19,148 bases of DNA. It comes from CAYNNQ01 sp964398785. Its GTDB lineage: Bacteria; Desulfobacterota; Desulfovibrionia; Desulfovibrionales; Desulfonatronovibrionaceae. Position numbers and translations under genes: made by a program. Every line of letters begins with the position of its first letter. Positions within the stretch are counted from its first letter, which is position 1. The stretch spans positions 1 to 19,148 of the forward strand of contig CAYNNQ010000042.1 in assembly GCA_964398785.1 (NCBI GenBank). The letters are read 5' to 3'. Positions 7,958-13,878 of the stretch are shown here, one piece after another. The notes beneath the pieces are model-generated. The model saw nothing but the letters and a program-made list of their open reading frames with translations, did no database searches and was not told where the DNA came from.

Positions 7958-8786
7958 AATTCCGGTTGACTCTATTATAGATACCGTGGCCCGGGCCATA
8001 ATTGATGCAAATATTCGTCTGCCCGGGGATGTGGAAAATGCCTTGAGCAGGGCATATGAGAGGGAGAGTAGTCCCGCCGGACGGGATGTCTTAAAGCAGC
8101 TCCTGGATAATGCCAGCCTTGCCGGGGAAAGTGGCCTTCCCTTGTGTCAGGATACCGGCCTGGCAGTTTTTTTTGTGCAAGTAGGTAGGAATTGTTTTCT
8201 GCGGGGAGATTTGGAAAAAGCATTGAATGAAGCTGTCCGTAGGGGATACTCCCGCGGATATCTGCGTAATTCTGTTTGTCACCCGTTTACCCGGGAAAAT
8301 ACCGGAGACAATACTCCCTCTGTTATACACATGGAGGAGGTTGAAGGGGATAAATTGATTATCAGATTTTTGGCCAAGGGGGGAGGCAGCGAGAATATGT
8401 CCCGGGCCACCATGCTTACTCCGGCTCAAGGCTGGCAGGGAATCAAGGAATTCGTTGTATCCAGGGTTGCGGAAGCCGGACCGAATCCCTGCCCACCGAC
8501 GATAATAGGAGTGGGAATTGGCGGCAGTTTTGACAAAGCGCCCCTTATGGCCAAGAGAGCCCTTTTTCGTTCACTGGAGGAGGAAAATCCGGAACTGGAG
8601 TTGGCTGAAAAGGAAAAAGAACTATTGGTAGCCATCAATGATCTGGGAATCGGGCCCATGGGTCTTGGGGGCGACACCACTAGTTTGGGAGTAAAGATGG
8701 AAATGGCTCCTTGTCATATTGCCAGCTTGCCTTTGGCTGTTAATATTCAGTGTCACTCGGCCCGGCATGCGGAGGTGGTTGTCTGA
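7950..8786 (+). CDS. fumA: Fumarate hydratase class I, alpha subunit
   Basis: 278 residues. With the next gene it forms the oxygen-sensitive [4Fe-4S] fumarase that interconverts fumarate and malate. The three cluster cysteines are C66 (PLCQDTG), C181 (NPCPPTIIG) and C268 (NIQCHSARH). The GIGGSFDKAP and GLGGDTTSLG segments are typical of the family. The ATG at 7950 is chosen because GGAG (7940-7943) lies six bases before it and MREIPVDSI begins like other alpha subunits. The ATG at 7938 would add four residues. The frame stays open upstream inside frdB, but that part has no family resemblance. It overlaps frdB by eight bases, so the fumarase is made together with the fumarate reductase. Confidence 0.94.
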   Translation: MREIPVDSIIDTVARAIIDANIRLPGDVENALSRAYERESSPAGRDVLKQLLDNASLAGESGLPLCQDTGLAVFFVQVGRNCFLRGDLEKALNEAVRRGYSRGYLRNSVCHPFTRENTGDNTPSVIHMEEVEGDKLIIRFLAKGGGSENMSRATMLTPAQGWQGIKEFVVSRVAEAGPNPCPPTIIGVGIGGSFDKAPLMAKRALFRSLEEENPELELAEKEKELLVAINDLGIGPMGLGGDTTSLGVKMEMAPCHIASLPLAVNIQCHSARHAEVVV

Positions 8787-9343
8787 TGATCAGGGAATAT
8801 AATCTTAGCACTCCTGTGAACGATAAGGACTTGGTTACGCTCAAGGCGGGAGACAAGGTGTTTTTGTCCGGTTTGGTCTATACGGCCAGGGATGCGGCGC
8901 ATAAAAGGCTGATGCAGGCTCTGGACGAGGGTGAGGATCTTCCGTTTCCCCTTGAAGGGGCGGTAATTTATTATGTGGGCCCTACTCCGGCTCCTCCTGG
9001 ACGTCCTATTGGTTCTGCCGGCCCGACTACAAGCTATCGTATGGATTCTTACGCCCCTCGTTTATATGATCTCGGAGTTAAGGCAACTATAGGAAAAGGG
9101 CGGAGAAGTACGGCAGTGAAGAAATCCCTACAGGATAATAAGGCGCTTTATTTCGGTGCTACTGGGGGAGCTGGGGCACTTTTGTCTTCGTGCATTGAAA
9201 AAGCGAAAGTGATCGCCTATCCCGAACTCGGGCCGGAAGCCGTAAGGGTTCTGCAGGTCAGTGATTTTCCCGTTCAGGTTGTAAACGATTCCTCGGGAGG
9301 AGAGTTATACGCGACACCCAGGCTTTCAAAAGATTATTCCTGA
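8786..9343 (+). CDS. fumB: Fumarate hydratase class I, beta subunit
   Basis: 185 residues, the usual length of the separate beta subunit, equivalent to the C-terminal domain of one-chain class I fumarases. Recognisable stretches: GDKVFLSGLVYTARDAAHKR, YVGPTPAPPGRPIGSAGPTTSYRMD, GKGRRS (near residue 101) and FGATGGAGAL, which shape the substrate site with the alpha subunit. The ATG overlaps the alpha stop by one base (TGATG), and GGAGGT at 8771-8776 is a good ribosome binding site; the longer frame from 8750 lies inside the alpha gene and is not needed. Last gene of the five-gene set. Five bases after its stop begins a large repeat. Confidence 0.93.
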   Translation: MIREYNLSTPVNDKDLVTLKAGDKVFLSGLVYTARDAAHKRLMQALDEGEDLPFPLEGAVIYYVGPTPAPPGRPIGSAGPTTSYRMDSYAPRLYDLGVKATIGKGRRSTAVKKSLQDNKALYFGATGGAGALLSSCIEKAKVIAYPELGPEAVRVLQVSDFPVQVVNDSSGGELYATPRLSKDYS

Positions 9344-9347
9344 ACGG

Positions 9348-9612
9348 GATGCGCCTGCAAACAATATATTTTGGGTCCTCGACGTTTGATATGGATTTCC
9401 TTCTTTTGGCGGGTCTAGAAAACGCAAGGGCCTCTCGTTAAAAGCATCCAAAAAGATCAGGAGGAGAAAATATAAAAATCCACATGCTGTGTTGGAGAAC
9501 CATTTTTTGGCAGGCAGTGTTAAGTTCTAAACAGAAAGTTACAAGTCAAACCAGGCATTTATGCTGTTTGATCTAATCGTCTAATTCCAAGTTAAGACTT
9601 TTTGCAGTTGTG
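9348..9612 (+). repeat. Intergenic repeat family R1, copy B, interrupted
   Basis: Both ends match family R1: GATGCGCCTGCAAA at 9348-9361 and GACTTTTTGCAGTTGTG at 9596-9612. It is 265 bases instead of about 130. The extra ~128 bases sit exactly in the loop of the left-end hairpin, whose arms are GCGCCTGCAAA and TTTTTTGGCAGGC (9503-9515). The right part (TGTTAAGTT ... GTTTGATCTAAT) follows the other copies. Confidence 0.65.
9373..9501. mobile_element. MITE-like element R2 inserted in R1 copy B
   Basis: A 129-base segment whose left end (GGTCCTCGACGTTTGATATG) and inverted right end (GGTTCTCCAACACAGCATGTG, 9480s-9501) are partly matching inverted repeats. ATTTT lies directly outside both ends (9368-9372 and 9502-9506), a possible 5-bp target duplication, although the host hairpin is AT-rich there anyway. 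Its three internal modules recur rearranged at 44-282. There is no coding capacity, so it would need a transposase from elsewhere. Confidence 0.45.
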
Positions 9613-9623
9613 ATTGAATCAGG

Positions 9624-9681
9624 AGTTGTGCTGATTTCTTCCTCCGGAATACCGAGGTCGGTCAGGGAAACCAGCACAACT
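9624..9681. terminator. Long stem-loop between fumB and greA
   Basis: AGTTGTGCTGATTTC (9624-9638) pairs with GAAACCAGCACAACT (9667-9681) at 14 of 15 positions. It lies 26 bases past the greA stop in a convergent gap. It may end transcription from both sides, but there is no U-run on either strand, so a stabilising 3' hairpin is equally likely. Confidence 0.4.
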
Positions 9682-9707
9682 GTCCAGATTTATTTGGCAT
9701 AGGCTAA

Positions 9708-10190
9708 TTAGTTTTGGTAGATGCTAGAGCCATTGTATTCAATGCAAATAATTTCGTATTCCACATTTCCTTTGGGAGCTTCCACAATCACCTCGTCCCC
9801 TTCTTCCTTGCCTAAAAGTGCTTTGGCCAGAGGAGCACGGATGGAAATGGTGCCTTTGTCCGCATCGGATTCGTCCGGCCCGAGAATGGTGTAGCGTTTG
9901 GTCTCTTCGGTATCGGTATTCATTATTTCCACCGTAGCCCCGAAGGCGACTTTTTCTCCCCCCATCTCATCTAAATCGATTACCTGGAACAAGGGGATAC
10001 GGGACTCGATCTGAGAGATTTTGGCTTCCAGCATTCCCTGCCTTTCCTTGGCAGCGTCGTACCCGGCGTTTTCCCGGAGATCACCCTCCTCTCGGGCTTC
10101 CTTTATTGCTTGAGTGATCTCCGGGCGCTGATTCTTCAAGTCTTCCAGATCCTGTTTTAATTTGGCGTATCCTTGTTTGGAGATAGGTAT
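9708..10190 (-). CDS. greA: Transcription elongation factor GreA, start codon abnormal
   Basis: GreA rescues backtracked RNA polymerase by stimulating transcript cleavage through its N-terminal coiled coil. The acidic-tip region AREEGDLRENAGYDAAKERQGMLE, the GPDESDADKGTISIRAPLAKALLGKEEGD segment and the end EVEYEI-like (NVEYEIICIEY) are clear. The conserved N-terminus reads IPISKQGYAKLKQDLEDLKNQRPEI, but no ATG, GTG or TTG precedes it: the frame runs ATG AGG TAA AGA TAT AGC ATA CCT, with an in-frame stop at 10200-10202. The coordinates here assume an AUA start at 10188-10190, giving 160 residues, the family length. The first standard start, TTG at 10137-10139, would remove about 17 residues of the coiled coil. 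One deleted G in an ancestral ATGAGC would explain what is seen. Confidence 0.88.
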   Translation of the reverse strand: MPISKQGYAKLKQDLEDLKNQRPEITQAIKEAREEGDLRENAGYDAAKERQGMLEAKISQIESRIPLFQVIDLDEMGGEKVAFGATVEIMNTDTEETKRYTILGPDESDADKGTISIRAPLAKALLGKEEGDEVIVEAPKGNVEYEIICIEYNGSSIYQN

Positions 10191-10225
10191 GCTATATCTT
10201 TACCTCATTTTTGAATTTTTGTTGT

Positions 10226-10261
10226 GGTTGATTATCAACCTTCCCGAATGACTATATTATA
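10226..10261 (-). promoter_or_regulatory. greA promoter -10 and downstream palindrome
   Basis: On the minus strand TATAAT (10256-10261) is a perfect -10; the best -35, TTCGTA 17 bases upstream, is weak. A perfect 7-bp palindrome, GGTTGAT-T-ATCAACC at 10226-10240, lies just downstream of the expected start point, where a repressor site or a 5' hairpin would act. GAGG at 10203-10206 is the likely greA ribosome binding site. Confidence 0.45.
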
Positions 10262-10295
10262 CAGCGTATTCGCTTTCCTACGAACAAGTCTCCGG

Positions 10296-10330
10296 AAAAA
10301 GAAAGGCAAATTTTCTGAAGGAGGTTTGCC
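10296..10330 (-). terminator. Intrinsic terminator upstream of greA
   Basis: Read on the minus strand: GGCAAA (10330-10325), a 14-base loop, TTTGCC (10310-10305), then TTTCTTTTT (10304-10296). Stem followed by U-rich tract is the standard intrinsic terminator layout. No gene ends just before it on this strand, so it must end a non-coding or leader transcript. Confidence 0.5.
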
Positions 10331-10338
10331 AGATTAGG

Positions 10339-10413
10339 TTGATTTTTCATTATCCCTCTGGAGGCAGAGGAATTATCCGACCCGGGGTGGTCTCATTCAC
10401 GGCGAAAAATCAA
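10339..10413 (-). ncRNA. Candidate folded RNA (leader element or sRNA) upstream of greA
   Basis: A closing helix of 10 perfect pairs (TTGATTTTTC 10339-10348 with GAAAAATCAA 10404-10413) surrounds two hairpins: CCTCTG-GAGG-CAGAGG (10355-10370) and GACC-CGGGGT-GGTC (10379-10392). ATTATCC (GGATAAT on the minus strand) flanks the first hairpin as a direct repeat (10349-10355, 10372-10378). The fold is possible on either strand, but the terminator at 10296-10330 favours minus. A possible promoter (TTGCAA 10434-10439, 16 bases, TATATT 10417-10412) would begin inside the closing helix, so the true start is unclear. I do not recognise a known riboswitch class. Confidence 0.4.
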
Positions 10414-10500
10414 TATATCCATTCTGTTTCAATTTGCAAGACCCCAATAAACAATTAATTTAAATGGTAGTATTATTTTTAATTAATTATATCTCTAGTG

Positions 10501-10605
10501 CTATTAATAAATACGTTTTTGTTTTCTAAATTTTACGTATTATTTATTGATAATTTAGACTAAAAAGACTATTAATAACACGAATTTGAATCCAGACTAA
10601 AAAGA
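10501..10605 (+). promoter_or_regulatory. Promoter of the ABC transporter operon with direct repeats
   Basis: TTGATA (10547-10552), 17 bases, TATTAA (10570-10575) is a good sigma-70-type promoter; the start point would be near 10582, giving a leader of about 120 bases. AGACTAAAAAGA occurs at 10557-10568, inside the -35/-10 spacer, and again at 10594-10605, 37 bases further on. CTATTAATAA occurs at 10501-10510 and 10569-10578. These repeats are candidate binding sites for a regulator. No convincing Fur box or cobalamin riboswitch is seen. Confidence 0.45.
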
Positions 10606-10616
10606 TCACTTAAGTA

Positions 10617-10680
10617 GTTCTTATCCGGAAATTCAAAAATTGACTCCGTTAAAATGGAAAAGGGCCATTTCCGGATGGAG
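10617..10680 (+). repeat. Composite repeat in the ABC operon leader
   Basis: Positions 10617-10641 are the exact inverted copy of 19-43. Positions 10648-10680 resemble 5274-5306 upstream of frdA (about 27 of 33). Within the second block, AAATGG (10652-10657) and CCATTT (10665-10670) can pair. Both lie in the expected leader of the transporter mRNA, ending about 20 bases before its start codon. Confidence 0.5.
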
Positions 10681-10701
10681 ACTAAGTAAACAGGAGCGCG
10701 A

Positions 10702-11853
10702 ATGGTTGTCAAAAAGATGGTGTGTCCGGCTTTGGCTTGTGTGTTTGTTTTGTTTCTTTTCGCTTGCGGAGAGAATTCCTCGACGTCCCAAACTGAGCAG
10801 AGAGAGACCTCAATTGATATTCAGGATGCTACGGGAAGGACTGTGAGTGTTCCTGAGGAGGTCGAACATATCATTTGTTCCGGTCCGGGCTGTTTGAGGT
10901 TGGTTACCTATCTCCGGGCGGAAGGCATGGTGGTGGGTGTGGATGATATAGAAACTCGAAACAGGGAATTTGATGCCCGACCTTATGCCCTGGCTAACCC
11001 CCAATTCAAGGACATGCCTATTTTTGGCCAATTCAGAGGGTTCGACAATCCTGAGCGTATTCTCAAATTAAAGCCACAACCGGATGTTATTCTAAAGACC
11101 TACCCCAAGATGGGGCATAATCCAGTTGAACTGCAGGAAAAGACGGGTATACCTGTGGTTTGTTTGCATTATGGTACTCTTGTCCAGTACAGGGACCAAT
11201 TTTATAGTGCCTTGCGTAAATTTGGACGCATCCTGGATCGGGAAAAACGTGCCAATGAAGTGATAGATTTTTTCAACAAAAACATACAGGAATTGGACCA
11301 GCGTACGTCCGATGTCCCCAGAGAAAAGAAGAAGAACTGTTATGTGGGCGGAATAGCCTTTAAAGGGCCGCACGGTTTCCAATCCACTGAGCCCAAGTAT
11401 CCACCGTTCGTTTTTACCAATGCCTGCAGTGTACTTGTACAGGAAAGAGATGAAGGCGAAGATGCACCCAGTCATACTGATGTGGCCAAGGAAAAGATAT
11501 TTTCCTGGAATCCGGACGTGCTTTTTCTGGATCTTTCCACAATCCAGAATACCGGAGATGCCAGTGCCCTGTATCAGCTTCGACATGACCCCGCCTACAA
11601 GAATTTGGAAGCTGTACAAAGGGGCCAGGTATACGGAGTGTTGCCCTATAATTGGTATACCAAGAATTTTGGTTCCATCCTAGCTGATGCCTATTTTGTG
11701 GGCAAAGTACTTTATCCGGAGAGATTCGAGGATATTGCTCCCAAAGAAAAAGCGGATGAAATATATTCTTTTCTCGTTCAGGGCAAAGTATTTGCCGAGA
11801 TGAACAAAGCCTTTGATTATCAGGCATTTAAAAAAATTGATACGGGGTCCTGA
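10702..11853 (+). CDS. ABC importer substrate-binding lipoprotein (FecB/BtuF type)
   Basis: 383 residues. The N-terminus is a lipoprotein signal: KK at 4-5, a hydrophobic stretch, and the lipobox LFAC with lipidated C22, so the mature protein should sit on the outer face of the inner membrane. The body is a class III periplasmic-binding-protein fold, with IQDATGRTVSVPEEVEHIICSG opening the first lobe, a long linking helix near 175-200 (YSALRKFGRILDREKRANEV) and a second lobe with YVGGIAFKGPHGFQST and NACSVLV. Proteins of this kind bind ferric siderophores, haem, cobalamin or, in the MolB group, molybdate/tungstate. The sequence alone does not decide the ligand. ATG is preceded by AGGAG at 10692-10696. 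It overlaps the permease gene by one base. Confidence 0.9.
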   Translation: MVVKKMVCPALACVFVLFLFACGENSSTSQTEQRETSIDIQDATGRTVSVPEEVEHIICSGPGCLRLVTYLRAEGMVVGVDDIETRNREFDARPYALANPQFKDMPIFGQFRGFDNPERILKLKPQPDVILKTYPKMGHNPVELQEKTGIPVVCLHYGTLVQYRDQFYSALRKFGRILDREKRANEVIDFFNKNIQELDQRTSDVPREKKKNCYVGGIAFKGPHGFQSTEPKYPPFVFTNACSVLVQERDEGEDAPSHTDVAKEKIFSWNPDVLFLDLSTIQNTGDASALYQLRHDPAYKNLEAVQRGQVYGVLPYNWYTKNFGSILADAYFVGKVLYPERFEDIAPKEKADEIYSFLVQGKVFAEMNKAFDYQAFKKIDTGS

Positions 11854-12923
11854 TGCACTTCAAGGACGGTGTTATCCCCCCCGCTTACAATAAATATGTA
11901 GCGCGGAAGACTGTTTTTGTCTTTGCCAGTTTGGCGGCATTGGGCATTGCCCTGATTGTAAGCGTTTCCCTAGGAGCAGTTAATATCCCCCTATGGGAGG
12001 TGTTAAATACGTTTTTTTCTTTTGGGGAAAAGAGCCAGAACGGGATAATCATTTGGAATATACGGCTGCCCCAAGCCCTTACTGCCATTGTGGGCGGAGC
12101 GGCTTTGTCCGTGGCCGGAGCCGTTATGCAGTCCATTCTGCGCAACCCGCTGGGGTCACCTTATACACTGGGACTTTCGCACGCTGCCGCTTTTGGAGCC
12201 GCCCTCTCTGTAATGGTTCTGGGGTACGGAGAGATGGGCAGTACTGGAGCGGATGCTGTGATGCTCAATAACCCCTATGTGACCACTATTGCTGCTTTTC
12301 TTTCCTGCTTGCTGGCCACAGGGGTGATAATATGTATTGCCCAGCTGCGCGGAGCCTCTCCGGAAGTGATGATCCTGGCCGGGGTGGCTCTTGGGGCCTT
12401 ATTTACTGCCGGCACCATGTTTCTGCAGTATTTTGCTGATGATGTCCAGTTGGCGGCCATGGTTTTCTGGACTTTCGGAGATGTGGGCCGGGCGGATTGG
12501 GGAGAGCTGGGGATAATAGCCGCGGTAACGGGAGTTTCCAGTATATATTTTTTTATCAATCGATGGAATTACAATGCTATTGATGCCGGGGATGAAACTG
12601 CCAAGAGCCTGGGGGTTCAAGTCCAAGCTGTGCGGCTTACGGGTATGCTTATAGGCAGTCTCATTACTGCGGTTGTTATATCCTTTTTGGGAGTTATTGG
12701 ATTTGTGGGGTTGGTTTGTCCGCATATAGTCCGCCGTATTATCGGAGATGACCACCGTTTTCTTTTGCCTGCCTCTCTTTTGGTTGGCGGTTTGCTTTTG
12801 CTGGTTTCGGATACAGTGGCCCGGTTAATGCTGGCTCCGCATATCCTGCCGGTTTCCATTCTGACCGCATTTATGGGCGCACCGGTGTTCATTTATCTTT
12901 TGATTAAAGGATACAGGAAATGA
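11853..12923 (+). CDS. FecCD/BtuC-family ABC importer permease
   Basis: 356 residues with about ten hydrophobic helices, in the inner membrane. Family signatures include IRLPQALTAIVGGAALSVAGAVMQSILRNPLGSPYTLGLSHAAAFGAAL (residues ~70-115), the coupling region DAGDETAKSLGVQVQAVRLTGML and the late GVIGFVGLVCPHIVRRIIGDDHRFLLP segment. It forms a homodimeric channel for a large metal chelate or oxyanion delivered by the upstream lipoprotein. The start ATG overlaps the lipoprotein stop (TGATG). An unusual feature is the extended N-terminal tail of about 20 mostly polar residues. Complete; the ATPase gene follows after 22 bases. Confidence 0.95.
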   Translation: MHFKDGVIPPAYNKYVARKTVFVFASLAALGIALIVSVSLGAVNIPLWEVLNTFFSFGEKSQNGIIIWNIRLPQALTAIVGGAALSVAGAVMQSILRNPLGSPYTLGLSHAAAFGAALSVMVLGYGEMGSTGADAVMLNNPYVTTIAAFLSCLLATGVIICIAQLRGASPEVMILAGVALGALFTAGTMFLQYFADDVQLAAMVFWTFGDVGRADWGELGIIAAVTGVSSIYFFINRWNYNAIDAGDETAKSLGVQVQAVRLTGMLIGSLITAVVISFLGVIGFVGLVCPHIVRRIIGDDHRFLLPASLLVGGLLLLVSDTVARLMLAPHILPVSILTAFMGAPVFIYLLIKGYRK

Positions 12924-12945
12924 AGGAATTGAGTAGGGGGGATAT

Positions 12946-13701
12946 ATGCAGTTGAATGTTTGTGGTGTTTGTTTCAGCTATAATAGCCATTCGGTCCTGA
13001 AGGATATCCATTTCCAGGTGTATCAGGGAGATATCCTGGCAGTTATGGGACCCAACGGAGTGGGGAAGACCACTTTGCTCAAATGTATAAATGATATACT
13101 TTCTCCCGGTAAAGGAGGGGTCTTTATTGGCGAAGAGAATGTCCGTCGCTTGCATGGGACAGATATAGCCAGAAAAATGGGATACGTTCCCCAAAAAGGG
13201 GAAATGGGCAGGCTCACAGCATTTGATGCGATCCTGATGGGTAGGAAGCCGCATATCCGTTGGAAAGTCTCTGATCATGACTTGAAAATAGTAGATGGAG
13301 CAATTAGACGGCTTGGATTGGAGGAGATGTCCCTGCGTTACCTGGATCAGATGAGCGGTGGAGAGATGCAGAAAGTAAATATTGCTCGAGCGCTGGTCCA
13401 GGAACCGGAGGTCCTGCTTTTGGATGAACCTACCAGTTCACTGGATTTAAAAAATCAGCAGGAGATACTCAACCTGATTGGCCAAGTAGTGAAAGAGCAT
13501 TCCGTGGCTGTGGTGATGACTATGCACAATCTGAATACAGCTTTGCGTTTTGCAGACAAGTTTCTGTTTATCAAAAACGGAAAAGTATTTTCCGGAACAG
13601 ACAAAAAAAAGGTTACAGCCGATGTCATTAGCGAGGTTTACGGAGTACCCGTGGAACTCCATTCTTTAAACGATAACCCTGTGGTTGTACCCTTGAATTA
13701 A
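12946..13701 (+). CDS. ABC importer ATPase (FecE/BtuD type)
   Basis: 251 residues, cytoplasmic ATPase that drives the permease. Motifs in order: Walker A GPNGVGKT at 35-42, Q-loop Q83, signature MSGGE at 136-140, Walker B VLLLDEP with D160 and E161, D-loop SSLD, and switch histidine H194 (MTMHNL). All key residues are intact. A G-rich ribosome binding site (GGGGGGA, 12936-12942) lies just before the ATG. Third and apparently last gene of the importer operon, followed by a strong stem-loop region at 13745-13834. Confidence 0.95.
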   Translation: MQLNVCGVCFSYNSHSVLKDIHFQVYQGDILAVMGPNGVGKTTLLKCINDILSPGKGGVFIGEENVRRLHGTDIARKMGYVPQKGEMGRLTAFDAILMGRKPHIRWKVSDHDLKIVDGAIRRLGLEEMSLRYLDQMSGGEMQKVNIARALVQEPEVLLLDEPTSSLDLKNQQEILNLIGQVVKEHSVAVVMTMHNLNTALRFADKFLFIKNGKVFSGTDKKKVTADVISEVYGVPVELHSLNDNPVVVPLN

Positions 13702-13744
13702 GAGCGATCCCATCCTGGAAGTATATTTATCCTCCGCGCCGTAA

Positions 13745-13834
13745 GACATTTTCCTCCAGAGCTTGTCCCTGCGGTGGCAGGGAAGGGGAGGATGTCAATG
13801 CCTGCGCTTTTGTACCTAGACCTCGCGTTAGGTC
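13745..13834 (+). other. Strong stem-loop region between the ATPase and glycosyltransferase genes
   Basis: GACAT (13745) pairs with ATGTC (13792-13796), CCTCC (13753-13757) with GGAGG, and TCCCTGC (13766-13772) with GCAGGGA (13777-13783) around GGTG, making one long rod. A second hairpin is GACCT-CGCGTT-AGGTC (13819-13834). It may be the 3' end of the importer mRNA, a leader of the glycosyltransferase, or a separate RNA. The gap is 177 bases and carries no ORF. No U-run follows directly. Confidence 0.4.
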
Positions 13835-13878
13835 ATCTTTGTTGAACTTATAGGGGATTTGGGATATATTTTTTAGTT

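Noticed and set aside
10226..10240. Fur or FNR box at the TTGATTATCAA palindrome
   Set aside because: Spacing is wrong for FNR (one central base instead of four) and only a fragment of a Fur site is present; it is kept as an unassigned palindrome.
13700..13878. 4.5S (SRP) RNA or tRNA in the structured gap
   Set aside because: The GGAAGGAAGCAG-type tetraloop region of SRP RNA is absent and no cloverleaf or T-loop motif fits.
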